This document shows, piece by piece, positions 33,007 through 55,849 of a stretch of 64,000 bases of DNA (positions within the stretch are counted from its first letter, which is position 1; each line of letters opens with the position of its first letter). A model generated the notes under the pieces. That model was not told the DNA's origin and ran no database searches. It saw nothing but the letters and a program-made list of their open reading frames with translations. Location of the stretch: contig NC_134710.1 in the NCBI RefSeq assembly GCF_043290135.1, forward strand, positions 3,025,821-3,089,820, read 5' to 3'. A program made the position numbers and the translations under genes. This DNA is from Rhipicephalus microplus (lineage: Eukaryota; Arthropoda; Arachnida; Ixodida; Ixodidae).

Positions 33007-34781
33007 GCTCCCTTTCACCCATCTGCTCCGACAGAAGTCCGAACCGATGCTATAGTGGTACGGTATCGCAGCCGTCCTAGCCTAATGCCAACATACTCGA
33101 CCGAGACTACGCTAGCCGCCTCCTCGCAGCTGCTAGGCGTAACTATTCCACTACATACCGTGAATATCTTGCTCTTGTTTGAGCAGTCTCAAACTTCCAG
33201 CCATATTTATTTCACACAAATTTCTCTGTAATAACGGACCACCCCACCATGCGCTATGTTGGCTTTGGTCACTGAAGGATCTTACTCGCCGGCTCAGTTG
33301 TTGGGCACCGAGAGTGCAAGAGTACGCTGACACGGTGACGTACAAATTGGGACGCCTACATCAGGACGCAGACTGCTTATCTCGCTACCCGGTCGATGAA
33401 TCGTGCACCAACCCTGACACCGACCCTGACACTTGCGTCTTTTTTATTTCGCAAATGACCCGTCTCGTTGACGAGCAACACCATGATGTGTCCTTACGTG
33501 CTATCATCCATCACCTAGAATCACCATCTTCCAATGAATCCTATCGCTAATTCGTCCTCCGCGATGATGTATTATACCTCCAAAATTGTGAGCCCCATGG
33601 ACCGGTCCCGCAATAATTGTCATTCCGAAACAGCTTCGCTTGGCAGTTCTACAGAACTTCATGACCTTCCAACTGCCGGTCACCTTGCTGTGTCACGCAC
33701 TTATGGCCGGATGCACTGACGTTTCTTTAGGCGAGGCCTTGCACGCTAAGTCAGGAGATACGTTGTGTCTTGTGAGCAATGTCAGCGCCACCAAACACCA
33801 TCGACGCTTCCCGCTGGACGCCTCCAACCACTTGACATTTTGTCAGAACCGTTCATCCGCGTTGGGGTAGACCTACTTCGCCTTTTCCAGTTGTATTCCT
33901 CTGGCAACAGGTGGATAGCTGTGCCCCCACACTACACCACACGCTACGCCATCACATGAGCTCTTCCAACAAGCTGCGCCACATATGTCGCCGACTTCCT
34001 CCTGCATAATGGGACCTTGTAACATGGAGCTCCACGCCAGCTGCTTATTGCGTCGGCACCTTCCTATAGAAGGTCATAGCCAACATCATGCAGTCATGTG
34101 AAACGAGGCACAAGCTCATTATGTCGTACCATCTGCAGCAACCGGACTCACGGAGTGTCTCAAGCTAACACTTACCAACATGCTTGCGAAGTTCCTCAAA
34201 CCACTGTGATAGGGGCCTTACTTGAGAGTACGTGGTATGTGCATACAATTCTTCATGCAATGAAGTTGAAGTTTGTCTTTGTTTCCTTTGTCAAAAGAAG
34301 GGCACGGGACCTAAAGAAACAAGGGCCCCGACTCACCGACACTGCTGGTAACTCTCTGCTGATGACACTGCTGATTGCTCTCTATTTTTTTCTTGTTTGG
34401 CCGAGAACCTACATTACCCCTAAATGCAGTCATTCCGTCTCTCGCAGTAGTGACAAGCGATCATACCCTTGACGCTATCTCTCGGGCTGTCCATGCACGC
34501 GAAATCGTGCGTACTAGACTTCTGACCTCTCAAGATAACCAATGGTGTTTGTACGATCGACACCGAAACGTGCACTCATCGCCCGGTTCATTGGTCCTGC
34601 AGTGGTCTCCAAGCTGTCAACTGCTTTCTCGCAACACAGGTCCATACCAGGTCCTTCGTGTGGTTACTCCTGCGACATATGCCCTGTCGCCCCATTGCCT
34701 TCGTCTTCCCCACAGGCCACCGATATCGCACATGTGGAATGCTTGATGCCCTACCACTCTCACGGTGACGTTGACATTTAG
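33007..34781 (+). pseudogene. pol: RNase H and integrase of Ty3 element E
   Basis: RNase H pieces include APTEVRTDA, LWSLKDLTRRLSCWAPRVQE and HQDADCLSRYP. Integrase pieces include LSCEQCQRHQTP (zinc region), FIRVGVDLLRLFQ and NRWIAV (core), and the C-terminal SRNTGPYQVLRVVTPATYAL. Multiple stops and frameshifts, for example TAA at about 33548. Confidence 0.7.
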
Positions 34782-34920
34782 ATAAGCCGAGAGGGCGCTT
34801 CTTTCACCGGGGATTGTGCTACTTGCATGCATATTGACATTCTATGCGGCTACGTGCTTGTGTGCTCGTCGAGGAGGACGAAGGCCTGTCTACGCTCGGC
34901 GCCCGCTTAATTGGTGACGC
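34782..34920 (+). promoter_or_regulatory. Possible start of the 3' LTR of element E
   Basis: Directly after the end of pol comes AAGCCGAGAGGGCGCTTCTT, a purine-rich junction and LTR-like start similar in layout to other tick Ty3 elements. No partner LTR is available for confirmation. Confidence 0.35.
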
Positions 34921-35829
34921 AAGAGAACACCTACCACTTTAGAGAACGGAAACTGCACCTTTCGACTGTTATATCAAAACAACATGCAAATAGGTAGCGG
35001 TGGCGTACTGAACTGAAATACCGCGAGGCAAGATGGTCCTGCTAGTACTATCATTATCATTAACAGGCGCATTTTTGCAGCAGGTAGGGTGGCTCACTGC
35101 TGGTTCGAACTGCTCGCTCCCTGTGGTATTTTGTTCATTGTCGCTGCTAAATCGCGGTTCGGGTGTCTAATTATCGCCAGGTGACCTAACTGGCCTCGAG
35201 TGGCAAAATTCAACTTCGAAATATAAGATTTGCCTCAGTTATTTTGAGTTTCGAAGCCAGCACACCTGATGAATACAGTCAGGTGCGACCAAAACAAGTC
35301 ACTCATATCAAAAGCTTTCAACCCATATGTAAATAATATTGAAAGTTAGCAAGCATGTGCATATAACTCAACATAGAGATCGCTGAAGGAACGTCGCTCT
35401 CATTTTATTGCGGCGTTCGAGTTTAATAGCGTGATTCAGGAAAAGGTTCTGATTCTGTAGTAATATGCGGCGCTTGCCAAGTTGTGTTGGTCCTAAAGTG
35501 AGGTAAATGCATCATGTGGAATCGGAAATGCAAGTTTCACATTGCCGACAGATAGCTCGCACAGTGAGAGCAATGTATCATTGTTAAATTTGTTGCGTAA
35601 ACAATTGAAGATTCGGGAAGTTCTGAATATTTCTCGCTCTGCAATGCTACATTGAACACTTTACAATTGTGCCATGTCGCGTCGTATCGACAGGGTAGGC
35701 ACGAGTTTTAATTCTCCGCCGTGAGCCTATATCTTAGGTAATGTATATTTAGGTGATGGGCACAAAAATATTTCAGTGGGTGAACAAAAAACTGGCAGGT
35801 CGGGTTATATTTAACGACTTAAACGATGG
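34921..35829. other. Unassigned stretch
   Basis: No supported coding. The right end (after about 35700) may be 3' untranslated sequence of the minus-strand LINE that follows. Confidence 0.4.
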
Positions 35830-36180
35830 TCTTCGACGGCAGCCTTGGGTTGAGTAATGTCAGTGATGAGGGCAATATGTGAAGGAAGAGCATTTCATTC
35901 TGTGGTAGTATGCAGAAAAAATGCAGGTTGATAGTTGGTCATGTGGGCACGTGGCTTATACTCAGCATTTCGATACGAGTGGCTAGAGGAACGATGTGCT
36001 GAAATGACGATTTGGTTTCCTGGAGGCAGCGAATGGAAAAAAAAAACCTAAGAAAAATGATTAGACGAGCAGTCTTGCGGCGAGAAGAAAATGAAGAGAG
36101 GCATAGATGGGATTTTAGGCTGGATATGCCAGAAACAATGAACCTGGAAGCATGATTCTGAACCGATTCAAGGGAATTAC

Positions 36181-36635
36181 TTAGGCTGGTGCACACCGGC
36201 GACTAGCAGCGGTCGCGCGACCGTTTGCGACTGGTGACCAAAAATCGACTGATGTTCACACCGGCAGAGGCTGCATGCGAGCGACCGTAAGTCACAATAC
36301 CAGAGAGTCACGTCCGTATCTCGTTATCAGCGAAAACTCTGGAGACCGGCGCCACTCAGCTGACCGCCGCAAGCTGAGTGAGCGGAGCAAACCGAGCGCG
36401 CCCCATTTCTTGTTTTTATCCGTTGTCGCCAGCGCAATAAAACAAACAAACAGTGAAAATTGAGCATCACTGTTTCCAGCAGTTTTGCGACCACAGTCGC
36501 GCGAAGGAAAAATCGGTCAGGAAGCGACTAGCCAAAGCAGTCGCTTTGCGACCGTTGGGACCATTCGCGACTATTAGCGACCAGTTGCAAATGGTCGCGC
36601 GACCGCTGCTAGTCGCCGGTGTGCACCAGCCTTTA
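36181..36635. mobile_element. MITE with about 40-bp terminal inverted repeats and TTA flanks
   Basis: Element body 36184-36632. Its ends GGCTGGTGCACACCGGCGAC and the mirror on the right are identical for about 40 bp, and the similarity goes on with a few mismatches to about 53 bp. TTA flanks both ends (36181-36183 and 36633-36635), which fits a 3-bp target duplication as in PIF/Harbinger; the two ends differ by one T. No transposase is encoded. The element interrupts the LINE coding sequence between LEYATTIYGNH and SNSLESVQN. Confidence 0.88.
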
Positions 36636-37072
36636 GTGGTTACCATAGATAGTAGTAGCATATTCTAGTTTCGATTGTATCTACGCTGTATATGCAAATA
36701 ATTTGATTGTAGGGGATGATGCTCATGGTAAGTTACGGCGTAGGTCACCTAATATGCGATTACAGGAATAGGTTAGTTGGTGTATGTGATTGGTCCAGGA
36801 CAGATAGCTAGATATATGAACTCCTAGGTATTTTAAATCCGGCATTGAGTTAAAGTGCTGTAGTAGAACGAGTAAGAAGACGCTACGTAGTTAAGGTGGC
36901 CATGAAAGGATACGTGGGAGCACTTACTTATTATGTTGAGGGACATGCACCATTGGTTGCACCATATCGGGATCTCTAGGAGATCATCCTGGAGGAGTCT
37001 ATGGAGGGTGTAATTTGACAATACAGCACAAAGTCATTTGCAAGGCAGCGTCTATTGGGTGATACATTAAGG

Positions 37073-37073
<1 letters not shown>

Positions 37074-37128
<55 letters not shown>
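37074..37128. repeat. (AT)n microsatellite
   Basis: Pure AT dinucleotides, continuing to about 37200 as interrupted ATATACCATAT units. Confidence 0.95.
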
Positions 37129-37131
<3 letters not shown>

Positions 37132-37211
37132 ATATTGTGTATATATATATACCATATTGTATATATATATATATACCATATATACCATATACCGTTGTGC
37201 CATATATATAT

Positions 37212-37390
37212 ATATGGCACAACGGGAGCGTTGTCAACAAGGATAAATATATTTATTTCCCAACAGTTTCGGGAGGGGTCCTCCCTTCATCACAGGATAA
37301 CTTATCCCCTGATGAAGGGAGGACCCCTCCCGAAACTGTTGGGAAATAAATATATTTATCCTTGTTGACAACGCTCCCGTTGTGCCATAT
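37212..37390. repeat. 179-bp near-perfect palindrome
   Basis: Arms 37212-37292 and 37310-37390 are exact reverse complements (81 bp each by eye). The 17-bp centre is itself almost palindromic. Just to the left, 37192-37221 is a smaller palindrome GTTGTGCC(AT)nGGCACAAC using the same end word. The block lies between two (AT)n arrays inside the LINE remnant. Each arm contains TGATGAAGGGAGG...CCTCCCGAAAC, the form of a hammerhead-ribozyme core strand. Confidence 0.95.
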
Positions 37391-37435
37391 CTCATACCTT
37401 CACGAGGACTAACTGGCCCATTGAGTTATTACTCC

Positions 37436-37437
<2 letters not shown>

Positions 37438-37493
<56 letters not shown>
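37438..37493. repeat. (AT)n microsatellite
   Basis: About 55 bp of pure AT dinucleotides on the right side of the palindrome block. Confidence 0.97.
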
Positions 37494-37498
<5 letters not shown>

Positions 37499-37625
37499 GA
37501 AACCAACATTATTAGTCCAAGCCTTGCGGCCCACCAGAGGGATATAAAGGAGACAAATGAGCTGGCGGAAACAAATTGGAGGTGAAAAATAAAGAATTCA
37601 ATTAACTGTGTTTTGTGGCAGGTTT

Positions 37626-37690
37626 ATTGATATGTGAGATTTAACGTCCAGAAACCACAATATGAACATGAGAAACGCAGGGGTGTAGGT
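37626..37690 (-). mobile_element. Degenerate 3' end of the tRNA-headed SINE
   Basis: ATTGATATGTGAGATTTAAC, then GTCCAGAAACCACAATATGA. This matches the tail region of the full copies at 46678 and 48470 with several substitutions. The head is missing. Confidence 0.6.
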
Positions 37691-38009
37691 TTAGGCTCGA
37701 AACTTTACATGATAAGAATGTGCAATACTTTATCGAAAGCTTTTTTCAAGTCGAAGAAGAGATCCAGGTTGGAATGTAAAGCGTGCATTAGTATAGCGAG
37801 CTGAGTGTTGTAAGAATGAGCTACACATCCTGATAAATTCCCCTTTAAATTCACTCCGAAAATACTCACTCTACGCATATCTGAAAATTCTGGGCCGCTT
37901 TGAAAGTTGAAGTAGTCAGGATTAAATTCGCTGGCGATCAACTCGAATAAATTGGTTGACACTTGGATTAATTTCAGTGGCACTTGAAGTGAGATGACTG
38001 GCATTTAAT

Positions 38010-38750
38010 CCAGTGGTAGATGGAATAAATTGACTTGAATTTAGGTTAACTTGGTTGGTGCTTAGAATAAATTGATCGGGAAAACCTGTAGTGTTCCACC
38101 ACAAGGCACTGAGGCTCGAAGATAATTTGCAAAAAAAGACAGTATAGCGGCGTCATGTCTGGCATGAAATTAACCCGTCTAATACACCGTGGCAGAAGAG
38201 TAAAATATACAATAACCCGTAATCACGCAACGCTAATTGCAGAAAGAGTGTGTGGTGTAATGCTTCATATCCATGCAAAGTACTCAGCCACAAGTATTAA
38301 TCGTCATCTGCCACTTGCAGCATCAACAATGTACACATAATGCCTTAGAAATGTATATCGGGTACCTCACTTATACGAAAAAAGAGCAATAGTGGTGTAG
38401 TGGGTGCTGTCGTGTTTACAAAAATTATGAATTCTGGCATAGTCGATACTTTCCGGAAAGCGAGAACTTGGAATGCAGTTCGCATTGGCGCAACACGACG
38501 CTGCATTCATAATTAACATGCGGAAGTATCGCGGAACCATAGAAGATTGTTTTTTTTTCTTCAATACTTTGTGGCGTACAGGTCACAAGGAGAGGCTTAG
38601 CAGCAATTTATGCATGTGATTTGTCAACCGACTTTTACCAAGTGAAGGGTCGGGCTTGTTGACTTCTTTGTAGCGCGCCGAATTAGAACGCGCACACTTG
38701 GCGCTATGTGTTGTCTTTTGCCGCGCTCACACCGTGGCCGCGCTACAACA
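38010..38750. other. Unassigned stretch downstream of ferritin
   Basis: No supported coding. It separates the LINE remnant from the ferritin 3' end. Confidence 0.4.
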
Positions 38751-38776
38751 AAGAGTAAGAAGGTAATGAAAACTAT

Positions 38777-38782
38777 TTTATT
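38777..38782 (-). terminator. Polyadenylation signal of the ferritin gene
   Basis: Minus-strand AATAAA about 97 bp after the stop codon at 38879-38881. It gives a short 3' untranslated region. Confidence 0.75.
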
Positions 38783-38878
38783 ACACGTCTCGACCTGGGG
38801 ATATTTCAACACGGATATTTACGTTACCAGTACATGAGCGCTGAAGAAAAAAGGACAATTTTTTTCAAAGAGGAGCTG

Positions 38879-52205
<13,327 letters not shown>

Positions 52206-52439
52206 CTGGGAAACAGACATCGTGCCATATCAGAGGTGCTTTCAACTGCACCTTGCATTAGTCAATTCACGCCCCCACACTTTCTGCATACATGACAGAA
52301 CGAGGAGTAAATCAATCAATCAATCACTCAATGAAGGGACTTTTATTTTTTATTGAGAAATATGCGATTAACAGAAGAAGTCATCCTCTCTCGCTAAGGG
52401 GAATTATGTGTATATGCAAAACAGTGGGCTCTAATGACG

Positions 52440-52700
52440 CCTTCAAACCTCGCCTCGAAGAGAACAAAAGCGGCGAAACTCTCTGGAATCTGGCTCGTTT
52501 CACCGCCCAAGCAGCCGCAAAAATACGCCGCGTGGGCGGCGTGCAAAAATCGGTTAAGGCGCGTTTACACTTGGCCTCGAAGAGAGCGAAACCGGCGAAA
52601 CTCTCCCAAAACTGGCTTGTTTCGCCGCCCAAGCGGCCGGAAAACCACGCCGCGCGGCCGTGGCGCAAATATCGGTCCGAGCACGATTTTTCCGCCACGC
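52440..52700. repeat. Two-unit tandem repeat of about 122 bp
   Basis: Two copies beginning CCTCGAAGAGA and containing GGCGAAACTCTC, TTTC(A/G)CCGCCCAAGC and ACGCCGCG. They start near 52452 and 52575. They lie upstream of the ferritin exons shown and next to the palindrome. Confidence 0.8.
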
Positions 52701-52712
52701 TAAACCGGATCT

Positions 52713-52860
52713 GTTGAATCGGTGGCCGACTGGTTAGGTCACGTGGTTTGATCTAGCGCAGCCAAGGCTGTGAAGCGAAAACCGGATCCGGTTTCCGCTT
52801 CACAGCCTTGGCTGCGCTAGATCAAACCACGTGACCTAACCAGTCGGCCACCGATTCAAC
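52713..52860. repeat. 148-bp spacerless palindrome
   Basis: The two halves meet at 52786/52787 (centre ACCGGATCCGGT) and are exact reverse complements by eye except for one pair (52778/52795). No spacer, so it could form a full cruciform or hairpin. Confidence 0.95.
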
Positions 52861-52959
52861 ACGGCGGCACAGGCGTTGGCGGTGGCTCGCATCGACTCAA
52901 ATTGAAAACCACCTGTGCATAATGACGAAGCTTGTAGCCTCAACGAGGACGCGCTCATC

Positions 52960-53190
52960 GAGAGCCTGACTTGGATTACGATCGCCAAGAACTCTGGAAG
53001 TAGGCGGTGCACGGCAGGGAGTCGGCATGCCCCAACGTGTCTCACGTTTGTGTACGGCCAGCTGAATGCACCCCCGCCGCTGCTAGAGCGTTCGCTCATG
53101 TCGTTTCTGCTGGCTTATTTCCAGAACAACGTTTGAAAAGGTGCGAGCTGTTTCTTTTCACTACTTTGCGTGAATAACTAGAATTAGGTA
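52960..53190 (+). repeat. Dispersed repeat, copy 1 (pair with 60145-60362)
   Basis: Shares AACTCTGGAA, AGTCGGCATGCCCCAACG, TCGTTTCTGCTGGC and AACGTTTGAAAAGGTGCGAG with 60145-60362, in the same orientation. Identity is high with small indels. Family unknown. Confidence 0.88.
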
Positions 53191-53252
53191 CGAACGTGCA
53201 TTTGTTTGTAGTTTAAATGTCTGAATACATTGCGTGCATGAGTCTCGAGTTG

Positions 53253-53800
53253 CTATATGAATCTGTTTGTAATTGTCTGAAGTGTACCGCTCGCGTCCTG
53301 TTTACCCTCTCGTGAACTGGTAGTGTGTGATGATATTGTGAAATCTGTTCCTTCACGCCCAGACGTTTGCAGTACCCCATGGGGCTGGTCGTCCTCCGGT
53401 GATGCTCGGTGAGTGAGGCCTCGAGCGACGCGGTGAGCCGCTTCGTTGGGGGTGCTCAGTCCGGTATTTCCGGGGTGCATAGCAGGTGCCCTCTGTTATC
53501 AGAGTCGACCACTCCTGGATGTATGAGATGTTGCTTTAGTATGTGGAATGTCTCTTGCGAGATGCGCCTGTTGGCAAAATTGTAAATTGCTGTTTGCGAA
53601 CCGCTAATCACGTAGATTTGGTCTTTGTGCAGGGCCAGTGCTATAGCCGCTTCTTCTGCCACTTCAGCGTGTACAGTGTTCACAGTGAGGCTCCTGAGGT
53701 GTTGGCCATGATTGCTGGTAACTACCCCCCCCCCCCCCCGAAACTTTTTCGGTCAGTACAACGCGCAGCATCAGTAAAAGCCGCTTCCGTGTTGTTGGGG
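53253..53800 (-). pseudogene. LINE RNase H domain
   Basis: AFTDAARCTDR (about 53769-53801) opens the domain with a catalytic Asp. MNTVHAEVAEEAAIALALHK carries the Glu. In the third block, normally TDS, the sequence reads VISGSQTAIYNF, so that Asp is lost. RDLTHRA-like and NRGH remnants follow. Confidence 0.75.
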
Positions 53801-53824
53801 TAGCTTTGCTTAATGCGTTATGCC

Positions 53825-54050
53825 TGTAGTGCCATCATCACCATCATCATTTTTTCCATCACCGCGCCGCGTCTCTCGCGCAGCTGGCGCTAGCTCGAGC
53901 TGCGCGAGAATTGGAACGAGCTCACGCACCCGGCGCGTCGGACATGGACAGCCACCACGGTTCCGTTGCTGGCGTGGAATAAAGTGGTGAGCTCGGCACG
54001 GCTCCGTCTGCAGCCTTTGATGCCGTCGTCTCTCTTCACACGCCGCCACA
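53825..54050 (+). repeat. 5' LTR of element I
   Basis: Contains AATAAA at 53979-53984, probably its polyadenylation signal; the 3' copy has AATGAA there. Pairs with 55273-55503. Confidence 0.95.
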
Positions 54051-54051
54051 T

Positions 54052-54067
54052 TGGTGACCCGGAGAAC
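54052..54067 (+). promoter_or_regulatory. Primer-binding site of element I
   Basis: TGGTGACCCGGAGAAC, one base after the CA end of the LTR. The TGGTGACCC start is common in arthropod Ty3 elements. Confidence 0.75.
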
Positions 54068-54094
54068 ACGCCCTTCGCCGAGCGGCCCGCGGCC

Positions 54095-55129
54095 ATGTTC
54101 CCGCAACTCTGTCCGCCAGTGCCGCCGTTCCAATCGACCTACCCCAAGGTATGGTTCATGCAGCTCGATGCCGTTCTGGCGGTGAATGGCGTCACGGACC
54201 AGCCGCTGATGCACGCCATTCTTCATGACGCCCTTCCGGTAGAGTTGCGTCATCTCGCTGCCACTTCAAGCACTAGCCCGCAGCCTTATGATGCCCTCTG
54301 CACTGCGGTGCTCGCCCGCAATGGCCTCACGTACCAACCGCTTCCAGGGGCCCGCGACTTTGGGGTTGTCACTGCGTCGCAACGTGTGCTACCAACCGTG
54401 GCCCCACCAGACTCCATGACGGCCACCTTGCCGCCCGCCTCGGAGCCTGGCACAGGTGACCTTTCACCCGTTATTGACCTCCCGACTTCCTCTCGTCTGG
54501 CCACTAGCGACGCGTGTCCCGCGTACGAACTGCCTACACCATCTGTCGAGCCAACTGAACTATCTACGACATCTGTCGAGCCAACTGAATTGTCTATGAC
54601 GTCTGTCAAGTCAACCGACCTAACTACAACCACTGGGGAGCCAACTGAAAGCATGGGAACAAGCACTGCCACCAGTCCACCAGCGTCGAATACCTCGACA
54701 GTGACTGAGGCGACAACTGAACCCGTCTTTCCTGCACAGCCTCCCATGACGCCATTTCCCGTGGTCCGCGTATTCGGCACGGCGACGAACGAGTCGCAGC
54801 CGCTGCCTGCGGACGGCGTGTGTGACTACACCTTCTACGACGGCCTCTACGACACGGGCCTGTTTGACACGCTTTACAACCCGCACTTTAGTGCACCAGT
54901 TGAACACGTTCTCGGTCACGCGTCGCTTCACAGCGTCACTGAGTACGGCCTCTCTTTCGCCTACAGAAACGCATCACAAGTGGCGCGAGACCTCGAAATT
55001 CCAGAGGTGCTTTCCACGATTGAAGACCTCTGGGACCGAGCCATCCGTCATTACGGATTTCTTTCCATCGAGCGCTTACTTCTTCGTCCACTGCGCAACT
55101 CTCAGTGTCGCCCACCAGAGACCCACTAG
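54095..55129 (+). CDS. Intact Gag-fusion protein of element I, 344 aa
   Basis: ATG 54095 is the first ATG after the primer site, and the frame is open to TAG at 55127-55129. Residues 1-80 look like an arthropod Ty3 Gag N-terminus: PPFQSTYPKVWFMQLDAVLA, then VTDQPLMHAILHDALPVELR. Residues about 105-235 are Thr/Ser/Pro-rich with an imperfect 8-residue repeat (SVEPTELS). Residues about 240-344 form a distinct domain with LPADGVCDYTFYDGLYD, TEYGLSFAYRNAS and IEDLWDRAIRHYGFLS. There is no zinc knuckle. The last domain is not a gag or pol domain known to me. It recalls a large tick-specific protein family with CDY/F-x-FYDSL, GxGFAF and FW...I.H.G motifs and Thr-rich stems, but I cannot verify that. 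The start at 53966 lies in the LTR and is unlikely to be used. Confidence 0.8.
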   Translation: MFPQLCPPVPPFQSTYPKVWFMQLDAVLAVNGVTDQPLMHAILHDALPVELRHLAATSSTSPQPYDALCTAVLARNGLTYQPLPGARDFGVVTASQRVLPTVAPPDSMTATLPPASEPGTGDLSPVIDLPTSSRLATSDACPAYELPTPSVEPTELSTTSVEPTELSMTSVKSTDLTTTTGEPTESMGTSTATSPPASNTSTVTEATTEPVFPAQPPMTPFPVVRVFGTATNESQPLPADGVCDYTFYDGLYDTGLFDTLYNPHFSAPVEHVLGHASLHSVTEYGLSFAYRNASQVARDLEIPEVLSTIEDLWDRAIRHYGFLSIERLLLRPLRNSQCRPPETH

Positions 55130-55272
55130 TTCCCGATTGTCACTACACGTTGACAAAATGGACTAGCCAAAGGAACACTTTATGGACTGCCGTTCATGTA
55201 CATAGCATTTGTCGCCCTCTTTCTTTTTTTCATATGCCTTCAAATCGCGCAAAGCGCTAGGGGGGGGAGCCC

Positions 55273-55503
55273 TGTAGTGCCATCATCACCATCATCATTT
55301 TTTCCATCACCGCGCCGCGTCTCTCGCGTAGCTGGCGCTAGCTCGAGCTGCGCGAGAATTGGAACGAGCTCACGCACCCGGCGCGTCGGGCATGGACAGC
55401 CACCACGGTTCCGTTGCTGGCGTGGAATGAAGTGGTGAGCTTGGCACGGCTACGTCTGCAGCCTTTGATGCCGTCTCACGTCTCTCCTTCTCACGCCGCT
55501 ACA
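55273..55503 (+). repeat. 3' LTR of element I
   Basis: Same start and end as the 5' copy, with a small indel in the CGTCTCACGTCTCTCC region. Confidence 0.95.
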
Positions 55504-55849
55504 TGCCCTTTTCTTACATTGTCCCGTATGGTGTTGGGGGGGGGGGGGGTAGGTTGCCAGACAATAGGGGCACGTATATTTGCTCGCGTATCATTCTTGG
55601 AATTTCGACCTTGATACCATGCTGCATACAATACGTGAAGCCGAGTTTTTTGAGTGCCCGGGCGGGTCTTGGATAGGCGCTCAAACTGGGAAACTTGTGG
55701 CGCCTCCGTGAATTCGTCGAGAGTGTTATGCAACCCTAGCTCTTGGAGTTTGCTGGTGCCAACTCTGGGCGCCAGTCCGAACGTGAATTTTTATGTCTTG
55801 CGTATCAGGACGTTAAGCTTGTCTTTTTGCGCAACCGTCCATTTGTGAA

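Larger units (their letters stand above)
30448..34920 (+). mobile_element. Ty3/gypsy retrotransposon E, degenerate, split by insertions
   Basis: The order is protease (30448-30690), an (AT)n-containing insertion, protease end/RT (30930-31980), a LINE insertion (31982-33006), then RNase H and integrase (33007-34781) and probable start of the 3' LTR. The reading frame is heavily shifted. The final segment has the integrase C-terminal GPYQVLRVVTPATY and the closing SHMWNA/LMPYHS seen in tick Ty3 pol. Confidence 0.8.
35830..37830 (-). mobile_element. LINE ORF2 remnant split by a MITE and a palindrome block
   Basis: Minus strand, right to left: NTQLAILMHALHSNLD and LFFDLKKAFDKV (37705-37830, RT palm), then a block of (AT)n plus palindrome. 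Next comes CLANDFVLYCQI (about 37027-37050), LQDDLLEIPIWCNQWCMSLN and KLEYATTIYGNH (about 36638-36673). After the MITE, NSLESVQNHASRFIVSGI (36180-36110) and NALPSHIALITD close the C-terminal domain. The order is correct for one LINE, so I infer one copy with nested insertions. In the catalytic box F-A-D-D reads L-A-N-D. Confidence 0.75.
53821..55507 (+). mobile_element. Complete gag-fusion LTR retrotransposon I with 4-bp target duplication
   Basis: 5' LTR 53825-54050 (226 bp) and 3' LTR 55273-55503 (231 bp) start TGTAGTGCCATCATCACC and end in CA. About ten differences are visible between them. The target duplication is TGCC at 53821-53824 and 55504-55507. A primer site TGGTGACCCGGAGAAC (54052-54067) follows the 5' LTR, and a purine tract AGGGGGGGGAGCCC (55259-55272) precedes the 3' LTR. 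The interior encodes one intact protein and no protease, RT or integrase. It needs enzymes from another element. It is inserted in the LINE between RT and RNase H. Confidence 0.95.
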
